Of a stretch of DNA of 64,000 bases, positions 1 through 10,876 are shown in pieces. This DNA is from Epichloe hybrida (lineage: Eukaryota > Ascomycota > Sordariomycetes > Hypocreales > Clavicipitaceae). Location: contig JAFEKR010000002.1 in the NCBI GenBank assembly GCA_019022495.1, positions 5,332,001 through 5,396,000 on the forward strand. Direction: 5' to 3'. Position 1 is the stretch's first letter. Each line of letters begins with the position of its first letter. The translations under genes were made by a program, and so were the position numbers. The notes under the pieces are model-generated. The model searched no databases and was not told the origin of the DNA. It saw only the letters and a program-made list of their open reading frames with translations.

Positions 1-290
1 TTATTAACTATTAGTGGCTTCTTTGCTTATAAGTTTAATTATAGCTCTTACCTCTAGAGGTTAATTTATTTATAAATATAGTCTGTATTTACTATATATA
101 ATAGTAAGTCTAAGATTATAACTATAACTATATAGAAAGGCTTATATTACTAATTATTTAAGTCTATATAATATATATTAGTGAATTTAGGTATAATACT
201 AATTCTTAAATAGTAGGAAACCTTCACTAGACTTTGCTAATTTATATTAGAGTAAGGGTTATGCTAATAGAGAATATCTAGATGCTTATA

Positions 291-705
291 GGCAGAGCTT
301 TGCACTACACTACATCTTGTAGTTTTTTTTTTTCTAACAAATAATTAATATCTAATCTTAGAAAATACATATAGATATAAAACTTCTATTTTTAGATAGC
401 TAACTTAAAAACTACAGTGTAGTTATATATAAAAGTGGGTCTAAAAGTGGATCCTTCGCCCATAAATTAGAAAAACTACATTTCACTACATTTTAGCACT
501 TAAAAACACTACAAATGTAGTATTTCCAATTTGCGGGCCTAGGGCCCACTTTCGGGCCCACATTTATATATAGTATTTTTCTTAGAATTTTACTCTATAG
601 GATTACGTGATTTTTAGGATAATAACTTTAATAACTAGCTAGATATAAAATTAAACAAAAAAACTACACAAAAAACTACACTACACGAGTGTAAAGCTCT
701 GCAAG
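291..705. mobile_element. MITE-like element with terminal inverted repeats
   Basis: The left end reads GGCAGAGCTTTGCAC. The right end, reverse-complemented, reads CTTGCAGAGCTTTACAC, so the two share the core GCAGAGCTTT(G/A)CAC. Just inside both ends are repeated ACTACA/TGTAGT blocks that can pair with each other, and more lie in the middle. TTATA flanks the element at 286-290 and 706-710, a possible 5-bp target duplication. It has no coding capacity and keeps GC-containing segments (about 535-565) that the surrounding AT-rich DNA lacks, so it may have inserted after most of the RIP. A non-autonomous DNA transposon is the likeliest reading, but the family is not identified. Confidence 0.55.
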
Positions 706-1230
706 TTATAGGCCTTATTAATAGTGCTATAGGGATTATAGAAGATATTTACTAGGATTAAGATATTACTAATCCTTGCTAATAGGCTTCTAATATTATG
801 TTTATATAAATAAATAAATACGTAGGATTACCTTACTTTATAAAGCCTAATAAGGCTACTATTATTCCTATTTTCTAAGCGTACTATAAGTTTATTAAGG
901 GTAGTTACCTATATAGCTAGCGTTAATTCCCTTTTATAATTATATATAGTATTACTATATATAAGTTATAGGGCATTACTCTTAATAAGGTAATGGCTAA
1001 TATCTTTATAAAGGAGTTTATAATAGGCCTTATATATATTACTATCTTAAGAGTAAAGACACTTAAGGGTATTATATTTAATGCTCCTTTTAATCTTAGC
1101 ACTCTTACTTTCTAAACTAACCTAGAGATTAACCTAAGAGCTCTTAACACATAGTAATAAGAGGTAAAAATAATTCACGCTATATAATAGCTAGGCAAAG
1201 CTAATATATCTTATTAAATAAAGAAATTTT

Positions 1231-1364
1231 AATGAGTTTAAATAATAAAAGCTTTATTATTAATAATAATAAGGTAATTAAGCTACCTCCGCATATTAAT
1301 AAGTTTAGATAATAAAAGCTTTATTATTAATAATAATAAGGTAATTAAGCTACCTTCGCATATT
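1231..1364. repeat. 67-bp tandem duplication
   Basis: Two adjacent copies (about 1231-1297 and 1298-1364) differ at only a few positions. Each contains a near-palindrome centred on AAAAGCTTTATTATT, followed by TAATAATAATAAGG and AAGCTACC. It lies in the AT-rich island and has no coding potential. Confidence 0.75.
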
Positions 1365-1600
1365 AACCTAGCTTAGACCCCTCCTATTACTTAAATTATT
1401 AGAGAGAGAAAGGAAAGGGACTATTATTTACTAAGATATTACTTCTCCTTTAATATCTACAAAGTAATATCTTAGTAAAGCTAGTATTATAGGAGGAATT
1501 AAGTTATATATAAAGATATTATTATTATTATTATATATAAGTTTAATAGTTATGTATTATATATAAATTTAATTATTATATATGAATTTAATTACCGTGT

Positions 1601-2522
1601 GCACTTTAACTAGAACGGAACGGAAGCGGATAATAGTTAGCCCGGGCGGATACCGACGCTTTCCCTACGCCTATGATGCCGAAGAATTCGGGCAGCCATA
1701 AGGATCTTGTATTGTTCAGTGCAGGGTAGGGATGCGAGGCCAGGAGACGGAAATTTGGCAGTAGTGATTTTTTCGAAAATATCAAGCCTTAGTTTGCATC
1801 TCCTTTGAGTTTTGACATGACCTACTCGAGAAAATGCCTGGGCATCTTCAATCCGACTCGGTTGCGTTGACACAATTGGTCGATGTGAGGTGTACATGCC
1901 CCCTTATTTTTCTTCTCTTCTTTTCGTCTTCCTTTCTTCTCTGGAGAAAAAAAACATTTAGTCTTTCCAGGCAGGTAGCTCTTTCCTGCACTCCCTGATT
2001 TCGATAAAAATCATACTTACCAAATCCAGATCTGTTCATTCAAATTTGAAGACGGTGTACTGATTCAAGACAGTTTCTTGGGTGGTTGTCCTTGTCCACG
2101 TCAGCCACAGCCCAACGACATGGAGCCACAGCCCGACGACATGGAGCCAGCAGAATATACCCAATCAGAGAACACTGTTGGACGTCGATGCCACACCCGG
2201 CCCACACAGTACGCCACACCTGTTGCTGCCACACATGCATGTGTTCGTCAAGGTCGATCGCGATCTGAGGACGGCGACCCAAGCTCAAGCTCCAGCAGCG
2301 AGACGGGACCTGCAACTCCCTGACTTCGCGGTTTCCCTCCCATCGCAGACACGAGTTGCGAATTATCGAAACGGCCGAAATTGACACACATACTGCGTCA
2401 CTGAGAACGTTCGGTGACCGACTTATTGACCGCCAGGCCGAGCCCCTCCTCCTGGGTGCCGTGCTAAGGTGGTTCTGTCTCGAAGTCCTTCTCAAAGTCC
2501 CGAAGCACTCCACATCGAAATC
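1601..2522. other. Intergenic: leader and promoter side of the MAPKKK gene
   Basis: No convincing gene. Normal base composition resumes here. A 21-bp direct repeat (2106-2126, 2127-2147; unit starting CACAGCCC) carries an ATG in each copy. Several other ATGs precede the MAPKKK start, so upstream ORFs are possible if this is transcribed leader. Short open frames on both strands look like chance. Confidence 0.6.
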
Positions 2523-5500
2523 ATGTCGGATCCATCTCCTCGAGCTGTACGGTTCTCTGGCGGCGAGGACGAATTACAGGTGGAGAGGCCAAACGGACGA
2601 CTGCCGTCCGTGGCCGCCGTGGTTGACGACGACGTCGATGCCGACAACTCATCCCCTGGGTCAGATGATGATCCCAACGCGGTCGAAGGTCAAGACCAAC
2701 TTGGAGACCTGACCATGTATGCCGAAACGCCCGTGCATACGAGTGGCCATGCGACAGTACCACCAGGGACCGTCATCAATGGCGTTGGCTCCAAAGCCCA
2801 ATGGAATACTTCACAAGACGACGCCGCCGCATATACCAATGGCGGACGACCGCAGAGACCATTGGCTCCGGCCAGAACACCTTCGAGCACGTATAATCCA
2901 GCGACTTCCCGCAAACCCAGGCCATCGCAGCAGAATCAGCCATTTGTAGAGTCGATGCGATCGTCGTCGTCGAAAACACAACTGAGACAAAGTGAGAGCA
3001 GGTTTCGTGCGCAAGAACGAGCCTATGTGCAGAAGTTGCGACTCGATGCTGGAGGCGAATATTTCACATCTTATCAAGGAATGAATGGAAACGATTCAGA
3101 TTCGGAAGGGGAAACCCCTTCTTCCGAGGGGCCGTTTGAAGATCGACTGGATCAGGAAACCATCATGTTTTATGGAAATGACGACCTTCAGCCAACCGAC
3201 GAGGATATGAAAGACCCGGATAACCGAGAGAGGCTTGAATGGTACGGAATGCTTGAGGCGGTCTTGACTGGTGATGTAGTCCGCCAGGAGAAGAAACGAC
3301 TGATCGGTGCCTCGGATCAGCAAGCGAGCAAAACCGCACACAAATCAGAGCTGTGGCTTGGTGTGAGGGCCAAATCATGCGGCCGGCAGATTCCCGTGCA
3401 GAAGCGAATGGTTGAAGAAGCTCGCAGCACCGTGGACAAACTCCTGGATGAAATCATCAACTTCGAGGTCAAGGGTGAGAGCGAAGCCGGAAAACCGCCG
3501 CACGAGCAGGTCAAGGACATTGTCAAGAAAATTGAAAAGTGCGAGAGTCTTTATCCGTCGTGGCATTCGCTGGCGACAGAACATAAAACGGCCGGCTCAC
3601 CCTTGTTCCACGAGGCCTACGATGCCATATTCTCCTGGTACAACACCAATAAGATGATCAACACGGAGCTGGGCATCCTGAAGAAATGGGTTGGCAATGA
3701 GGAGCTGGACTTTTCTCGGACGAAGCAGCGATCGCCGGCTGTCGATGGCATCACGACGGACGAAACCTCCTTTCTGGACAGACTGATGAAGGAAGATGGG
3801 TTGCAGTCTCTGTACGACGATGACGAGCGAAGTCCTCAAAAAGGCATGCTGTGGCCAATTTCTTCCATCATCAGCAAGGTCAAGGAGACGCTCATTCACA
3901 ACTCTGCACCTTTTCAGAAACGTCATCTTCCACCGTACCTCGAGGAACTGTTGACGCTCATCAGCTTCCCATCCCGGCTCATTGAAGAAATCACCAAGAC
4001 GCGTCTCGAATACGCTAAGAGAGTTAAAGAGGCTGCTCAGCAGAACCCCATGATGCAAGAACAGATGATTTCACAGTTTCAGCTGCTGCTGAAGTTCGCC
4101 ATCCGAATCAAGCAGGAGTATCTGTCCATTGAGAGCCCGGAACCTGGCTGGGACCTGCCGCCGTGTATAGACGAGTCCTTTGATCAAGTCGTCCTCGAGG
4201 CTCTGAAGTATTACTTCAAGATGTTGAACTGGAAGCTGAGCGGCAACAAGAACAGCTTCAAAGAGGCCGAGTTGCTGTTTCAGGAGTGGGACTTTGCGAA
4301 CTACATTGGAAGCCATCTCCAAGGGGGACATATCGAAGTTGCCGAGCAGTTCAGTTCGCTGACGTTCAAGGCTCTGAACCGACTGAGCCAAACATTCGAA
4401 AAGGAACTGCAGGTCAAACCAAAAGAGAGCGCTGCGGAAATGAGCAAGCGTTACAAGGCTTGCCTCGATTCGGTGCGCATTCGTCAACGAATGCTTCAAC
4501 GATTTTCAAGAATGCTCAGCGACAATTATGAGCATGTTTCCGACTTTAGCATCTCATTTCCCCCGGAATCCATGCAAAAGTTCTATGACCAGCTGGTCGC
4601 GTCGGGACATTTCCGCGTCGAAACTGGGGTGTTTGAGAAGCAGGGCACGTACGTGATTGCATCCCCGGAGCTGCATGGCCGACTAGACGATGTACAGGCC
4701 ATGATGGCCGTGACCTCGCTGGATCGATTCGCCGATGACTTGGGTGAGCAGTACCTTCTTATCCTGCGGCCTGAGGATTCGCTCAACTGGTTTGGCGAAT
4801 CCATCACCGTCCCGCTCCGGGGCCAAAACATTGATTTGAAGCGAGGACAGCTGCGACTGTGTGCGACTGGCTCTCAGTCACTCCCGGATGCAAGACGGGC
4901 ATTTCTTGATGCTGTGGATATGCACGTGGATCTACTCCAGGAGTCTAGGTCCAACATCCACAAAGTCAATTCGAGGCTCATGGAGATTCGACGAGTGGCC
5001 TACAAACTGTCCAACACGTTCATGGACAGTGTGGAGGTGATTCGGAAGCAGACAGAAGGGAAGGATTGTCAGGAGCTCATCCAGACATGCTTTGTATTCG
5101 CAACAGAGTTTGGTCAACGCTCGCTGCTGTACATGGACAGCAATAGGCGACAGATGAACAACTTGAAGCTCACCAAGCTCGCCCTGGACTGGGTGAGCTT
5201 CATTTGCGACGACTGCATCGCTTCGGATCGCAAAACTTTCAGATGGGCCGTCTTGGCTCTCGAGTTTGCCATGGGCATGACGCGCGGACGGCACATTCTC
5301 GCACTGGGCGACGACGAGTACGAGAAACTGAGAACAAAGGTTGGGGGGTGCATGTCGTTGTTGATCTCACACTTTGACATCATGGGCGCAAGGTCCAACA
5401 TGGCAGCGCAGGCAGAAAAGGAACGGATGGAGGCTCTCGTGGGCCAGTTCAGAAAGCTAGACAAGAACAGGATGCTAGACGACGAGGAAGCCGCGCGATG

Positions 5501-6687
5501 CATCACGGAGCAACGGCTGGTGAGTCTGGATGTCATGGACGACTTCCGCCGAGAGAGGGAAGGCGAGAGGCGCGCCCTGGGCCGCGTGCTCGAGGCCAAC
5601 AACGAGGCAGATCGGTCTCTAGCCTACCTGTCCTCCTCGGCTACCAATGTGACGAAGCGTTGGCAGCAGGGCCACTTTGTCGGCGGCGGGACCTTTGGCA
5701 ACGTGTACGCAGCCATGGACCTTGACACTGGTCTGCTCATGGCAGTCAAGGAGATCCGACTCCAGGACCCCAAACTGATCCCCACGATTGCTGAACAAAT
5801 CCGAGAAGAGATGGGCGTGCTGGAAGTTCTGGACCATCCCAACATTGTGCAGTACCACGGCATCGAGGTGCACCGGGATCGTGTGTACATTTTCATGGAG
5901 TATTGCTCAGGCGGATCCCTAGCCAATCTCCTGGAGCACGGGCGTATCGAGGACGAGCAAGTCATTACCTTTTACGCTCTGCAGCTCTTGGAGGGCCTCG
6001 GGTACCTCCATGAAAGCGGCATCGCCCACCGTGATATCAAGCCCGAGAGTAAGCTGACGGACCATTCCACCTCCTCTTTGTCCCCTTGTCTCTGCTGGTT
6101 CTGCTGGTTCTCCCCGTCCGTCTAACAAGTAGTTGCCAGACATTCTACTCAACCACAACGGCATCATCAAGTATGTCGACTTTGGAGCCGCCAAGGTCAT
6201 CGCGCGGCAGGGTCGCACACTGGCGGCAGACTTGCATGCGACCAAGCCCAACAAATCCATGACTGGCACGCCAATGTACATGTCACCGGAAGTCATCAAG
6301 GGAGAGAACCCGGGCCGGGCTGGAGCGGTCGACATTTGGTCTCTGGGATGTGTCGTGTTGGAGATGGCGACGGGGCGAAGGCCGTGGGCCAACCTGGACA
6401 ACGAATGGGCCATCATGTACAACATTGCGCAAGGCAACCCGCCCCAGCTGCCGTCAGCTGATCAGATCAGCCCTCAAGGATTGGACTTTCTGTCGAAATG
6501 CTTTGCGCGAGACCCCAAGGAACGACCATCGGCCATGGAACTGCTTCAGCATGAATGGATCATGGCTGTTCGTAGCCAAGTGGTGGAGCCAATGACACCA
6601 TCCGATGGCAGCTCGTCGGCACTGCCAACTCCTTTGGCTGCGAGCTCCGGCAAGGGCGGCTACATTACGGATGGAAGCAATTACTGA
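2523..6687 (+). CDS. SSK2: MAP kinase kinase kinase, SSK2/SSK22 (OS-4) type, HOG pathway
   Basis: Two exons (2523-6048, 6140-6687) encode 1357 aa. The 91-bp intron has a GTAAGC donor, a CTAAC branch site and a CAG acceptor, and it rejoins the catalytic loop as HRDIKPENILL. The N-terminal ~170 residues are low-complexity. A long conserved helical region follows, and the Ser/Thr kinase domain occupies about 1050-1330. Visible motifs are the Gly loop GGGTFGNV (1054-1061), Lys1076 in MAVKEI, catalytic Asp1171 and the DFG Asp1189 in DFGAAK. Length and arrangement match fungal SSK2/SSK22/OS-4, which in yeast and Neurospora phosphorylate the MAPKK (Pbs2/OS-5) above Hog1 in osmotic and oxidative stress signalling. 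I chose ATG 2523 (MSDPSP) over an in-frame ATG at 2469 because family members usually begin near there. That choice is moderately certain; the function is well supported. Confidence 0.93.
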
Positions 6688-7302
6688 GACGCCTGCACGC
6701 AGTCTCACATATATACGCATGCAACACACGCATGCAACACACGCACACGCACACGCACACATTTCGGGTCTTGTCCTGCTTTCACTATTTTTTTATGAAG
6801 TGAGAAGGCAAGGGGTGTGTTTTTTTTGTTTTTTTTTTCTGTCGTGAGGTAGCGTGGACACGGGCGGTGATTTACCAGATATCATGATTGTAATGGCGGG
6901 CAAAGTCGGCGGATGGACGCCGGATGGACGCCGGATGGAGAATAAAAGAGGTGATGATATTTGCATTTGGACGGGGGGGAGGGGGGGGGCTTGATACTTG
7001 ATACGATAGGTAAAGAGGACAGACGAAACAGAGAGAACATCATCCGTATGTACGTACATACGTAAGCCTACGAATAATACGAACACTGTTGCTTCCTTCC
7101 CCCTTCCCCCGCTCACGGCGCCCGCCGACGCAGAATTTGTGGAGTCGACCAGAAGTGAAGTCGACCAGAGCCGACCAGAAGTCGAGCAGAGTTGAGTTGG
7201 ACATTCATTGTTTTTCTCTTTTCTTGGATTCGCTCACAATTTGCCCCCCATCTTGCATAATATCAGCATCAATCAATCAATCAATCCCCCCCCCAAAAAA
7301 AT
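6688..7302. other. Intergenic between MAPKKK and cytidine deaminase
   Basis: No gene seen. It contains a CA-rich microsatellite (about 6718-6761), three copies of a CGGATGGACGC-like unit (about 6911-6940), and a cluster of GACCAGA-type repeats (about 7144-7195) 100-160 bp before the deaminase start. Confidence 0.6.
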
Positions 7303-7915
7303 ATGGCATCCAACCCCCCCATCCACGCCTCCTCGTGCGCCTCATCTCTCCGCACCACATGCTCCGCCCACGGCCTCTCCCCGCAGCAGTTCGCGGCCCT
7401 CAGGGACGCCGCGGCGTCGGCCAAGGACAGCGCCTACTGCCCCTACAGCAGGTTCCGCGTCGGGGCGGCGGTCCTCGGCGACGACGGCTCCATCACGGCG
7501 GGCGCCAACGTCGAGAACGCGGCGTACCCCGTCGGGACATGCGCCGAGAGGGTCGCGTTGTGCAAGGCCGTCACCGAGGGGGCCGGGAGGGGGTTCAAGG
7601 CCGTGGCGGTGTCGACGGATGGGAGTCCGCCGGCTAGTCCGTGCGGAATGTGCAGACAGTTGTGAGTGAGTTGATCGTGAAGGGGGGGACGGGTCAGGGA
7701 CGGGTGAGGACTAATTTTGCGCGCGCAGTATTCGTGAGTTTTGCAAGTTGAGCATGCCGGTCATCATGTTCGACAAGGATGGGAACTATGTGGTTTTGAG
7801 GCTGGAAGAGGTAAATTGTTTTCTTCTTCTCTTGCACCGTGTGCTTGTGCTTACTATTTAGTTGCTGCCGGTGTCGTTTGGGCCCGAGAACCTGGCGAGG
7901 GGGGTAGGGGGGTAG
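7303..7915 (+). CDS. CDD1: Cytidine deaminase
   Basis: Three exons (7303-7661, 7729-7810, 7862-7915) give 164 aa. The introns are 67 and 51 bp, with donors GTGAGT and GTAAAT. The product is a small zinc-dependent deaminase converting cytidine and deoxycytidine to uridine and deoxyuridine in pyrimidine salvage. The signatures are complete: CAE at 80-82 (Cys80 zinc ligand, Glu82 proton shuttle) and PCGMC at 113-117 (two further zinc cysteines), with the nucleoside-binding FRVGAAVL and NVENAAYP segments upstream. The end reads LLPVSFGPENL, as in tetrameric CDAs. The N-terminus is about 20 residues longer than bacterial CDAs. The first intron rejoins CRQ-F-IREFC exactly. Confidence 0.93.
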
Positions 7916-8215
7916 GGGGCAGTGAGAAACTCGTGCCGTTGGTTTCTTTGTCTTGGGGGCCATCATTGCGGAACGTAAGATGGAGGTTGATTCTACGGGA
8001 TGACGGATGGGATGCTAGTCCGTACAGTCATACAATTATGAGCCATGGTGATGAAGTCTTGTGATGAAATTAAAGTAAATGGTTCCTTCCATCCATCCAT
8101 TATGCTCTATTACAGAGATGGTATGTGATTTGTTCGAGTATCATAGGGAAAAAAAGTAGTAGTAGATGTACGAAAAAAAAATACAATGTGTGGATATATC
8201 AAGCGTCGGTTCATG

Positions 8216-8262
<47 letters not shown>

Positions 8263-8289
8263 AAATTGTACAATTACCAAGACTCCCCC
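7916..8289. other. Intergenic between convergent genes
   Basis: No gene. It holds the 3' flanks of the deaminase and of the secreted protein gene on the other strand, including a GT dinucleotide microsatellite at about 8219-8260. Confidence 0.6.
8219..8260. repeat. GT dinucleotide microsatellite
   Basis: About 20 uninterrupted GT units just past the 3' end of the minus-strand secreted protein gene. Confidence 0.9.
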
Positions 8290-10048
8290 TTATAAGCCAA
8301 TGTTCAGAGGGCCAAGCTTCAAGTTGAGCAGCCCGCCTTGCTTCTTCTCCCGGGGAGCCGGAGCCGGAGCCGGAGTCGCAGGCGCAGGTGCGGGCGCGGC
8401 AGCCGTGTCGGCCATTTTCTGGTTCGTCTCTACATTGGCATTGGCGTTTGTGTTCGCGCTCATGTCCGAGTTCCCGCCGGCCACCTGGGCGGCTCCGTGC
8501 CCGGAAGGCATCTTGTCATGCCACTCCTGGCTGGTGGGACATCCGCAGCTCAGATCGTACCACCTGCCAGGCTGGCTGTTGTCGAGATCCCGGATGGCGT
8601 GGGAGACGGGCATGCCGTAGAGGTCGCAGCGGGGGGCGCCGAGCTCGTTGTTGTAGAAGCGGTAGGATTCGCAGCCCCGGGTGTCTTCCATGACGCTCTG
8701 TTCCAGGAAGGGGGCAGTTAGTTTTCGTGGGGTTTTTTTTTTTTCGTCGTCGTCGGAATCTTGACTTGATGAGGGAGGGGGGTGGTGGTGGTGGTGGTGA
8801 CTTACGTGGCAGAACTGGTAGCATCCTTCTTCGGTGACGGGCGCACCGGGTCTCTCCTCGATGAACTGGGCGAGAAAGTAGACGCCCGCGGGCTGGCCCT
8901 TGACTCCGCAGTACGAGGCGTCCTGGTCGGGAGTGCCGGTCTGGTTGTCGTGCTCACAGATGGTCTTGGTGGGTGGGTGGAGGGCGGTAGGCGTGCTGGT
9001 CATGGATGACTTGGTCACGGGCGTCATGGACGTGTCGATGATGCAGGTGGTTGTTGTTGCTGTTGTTGTCTGGCCGGCGGTCGGGGGGGCGGTCGGGGGA
9101 GCGGTCGCCGTCGAGAAGGGGGTGACTTTCAGCGTGCGGGCGGTGGTGGCATGGGTGGACGTCCATGTTGTTGTTTCCTCGCAGGGCTCGGTGGTGGTGG
9201 TGGTGTTGGTGTTGGTGCCGGTGATGATGATGCTGGTGTTGGCGGTGGTGGTGGTGACGACGGGAATGGAAGTGGTCATGACAAGAGTGGACGTCGCCGC
9301 CGTCGCCGTGGGATCATCCTCGGGGCAAGGCTCGGATGTCACGGTCGTGTTCTTGGTCATGTGGACAATCAGGGTAGTCCGTGGCCCCGTACGCGTGGCC
9401 GACTCTTCAGGACAAGGCTCGGTGGTGGGAGGAGCCGCGGTACTATGAGCAGGCACAGTGCTGTTCCACCCGCCCGTGGTCATCGTGGTCATCGTGGTCA
9501 TGGTTTCGTCGGGACAGGGCTCCTCGGTGGAAGAAGAAGTCGGGGTAGAGGCAGAAGAAATGACGGAAGAAGTGAGCTCGTCCTCACACGGCTCCGTGGC
9601 ACCCTCACCGGCACCGGTGGGCGTGACGTAGACAGTCACGTCTACCGTCGTGGTGGAGACAACGACGGTGCCGGTAGGGCATCCCTCGGGCATCGTCGGC
9701 ATCGTCGGCATCGTCGTCATCTGAGCATCGTCTTGCCAGTCGTCGTGCGCCACCTTGGCGTTGCCCCATTTGTGGTGGCGAGCGTACAGCCCGTCGGCAA
9801 CGGCGGCGGCGGCGGCATTGTGCCGGGCGGCCCTCGGAGCGGCGGCGGCGCCCTCATCTTGGACATTCTGTCCCGTGTGAGTCAAAGTCGAGAAGAACAA
9901 TAAGGAAAAAAGGAAAGGGAAACGAAGGGGGAGGGGGAAAAAGGGGGGCCACAAAATGTCTTACCTCGACACTTTGGTCGAACAATCTCGGCGCGGCCTG
10001 CGCCAATGTCAAGAGACTGGAAGCCGCTGCCACTGTTTCCCAACGCAT
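8290..10048 (-). CDS. Secreted Ser/Thr-rich protein with EPCPE repeats and a Cys-rich C-terminal domain
   Basis: Three exons on the minus strand (10048-9965, 9867-8806, 8697-8290) encode 517 aa. Both introns (97 and 108 bp) have GTAAGN donors and CAG acceptors and keep phase 0. The first exon starts MRWETVAAASSLLTLAQAAP, a typical signal peptide. The middle is Thr/Ser-rich, probably heavily O-glycosylated, with five EPC(P)(E/D)E motifs spaced roughly every 35-60 residues. The C-terminal third has a Cys-containing region (YCGVKGQPAGVYFLAQF, EGCYQFCH, RGCESYRFYNN, RCDLYG, DLSCGCP) recalling the PAN/apple-like modules of fungal surface proteins; that comparison is inference. It ends in an Ala/Pro-rich stretch and GLLNLKLGPLNIGL with no clear GPI signal. 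Likely secreted or wall-associated, role unknown. A TATATAAG box lies about 190 bp upstream. Confidence 0.8.
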
Positions 10049-10876
10049 GGTGGTCGGTGGTCAGTTTTTGTGCGTGCGTGAAATTATGTAAAGGAACAGA
10101 GAAATAAATTGTCTGCCGATGAGGCAAGAAGTGAACAAGGAATGGAGGAAGTCGGATGGTGGATGATGATGATGGTGGTGGTGATTGCTGTTGTTGTCGA
10201 ATCCATCTCGTTCAAGGTCATCGCCGACGACGACTTATATAACACCTTGGGCAGCGGCCTCGTACTTCTTCAGGGCTACTACTACTATTGAATCAGAGTT
10301 TCTCGACGAAGCCAATATCAATATCAATATACTCGCCCGTCTAGTGATGTCTTTTTTTTTTCTTTTCGTTGACGAGGGAGGCCCCGAGGGAGCTTGCCCG
10401 AATAGGCAACTGACTTGGAAAGGGACCAATCACGCTGCCGCGACTTGGGGGCCAGGGCGGACACGGAAGCGGACACGGAAAGGGAAGGCGACTGACTGGC
10501 ATTCGTTCTTCTTCATCTGTCTCTGGAACCGCCCTTCTGCACGAGGGAGGTACTTGTATGGAATGTGTGTGCTTGTATGCCATTAACCATTATTGGAGTC
10601 GCTAACAGGGTCCATGGCCTGGAGGAGCCCGCTCCATCTGGACAAATGTTGTCCCCAAATCCCCTCAACAACGAGACGGCCTAATCCCATCACCTGGCAG
10701 AAAACGATCAGGACCAATCCATTCGTCTGCTCGACTCATGTCCGCTATTCGCGTCCGAGTAAATAAAATCGCATCGGAAGAAATCACATGGGCCAGGGCG
10801 GCAAGCCTCTTCTTTCTGCATCGCTTTGTGTACTGTGCAACACCAAAAACGCCATTCAACATTGCATTTCCCTCAT
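10049..10876. other. Intergenic
   Basis: Promoter side of the minus-strand secreted protein and 3' flank of the next minus-strand gene. It contains the TATA candidate at 10234 and a short GCGGACACGGAA duplication near 10457. No gene seen. Confidence 0.6.
10234..10243 (-). promoter_or_regulatory. TATA box candidate for the secreted EPCPE-repeat protein
   Basis: The minus strand reads TTATATAAGT about 190 bp upstream of the ATG at 10048. It is the only clear TATA-like element in this spacer. Distance and orientation fit a fungal core promoter; use is inferred. Confidence 0.45.

Larger units (their letters stand above)
1..1600. repeat. AT-rich island, probably a RIP-degraded repeat
   Basis: The stretch is strongly AT-rich, dense in TpA steps and has no long open frame. 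Composition changes abruptly near 1600, where ordinary mixed-base sequence begins. This is the usual look of a repeat mutated by repeat-induced point mutation (C to T in duplicated DNA) in Pezizomycotina. I cannot identify the original element. A less degraded inverted-repeat element (291-705) and a 67-bp tandem duplication (1231-1364) lie within it. The RIP interpretation is inference from composition. Confidence 0.75.

Noticed and set aside
9151..9903. 250-aa plus-strand frame opposite the EPCPE-repeat protein
   Set aside because: Gly/Arg-rich shadow of Thr/Pro codons on the coding strand, with no independent support.
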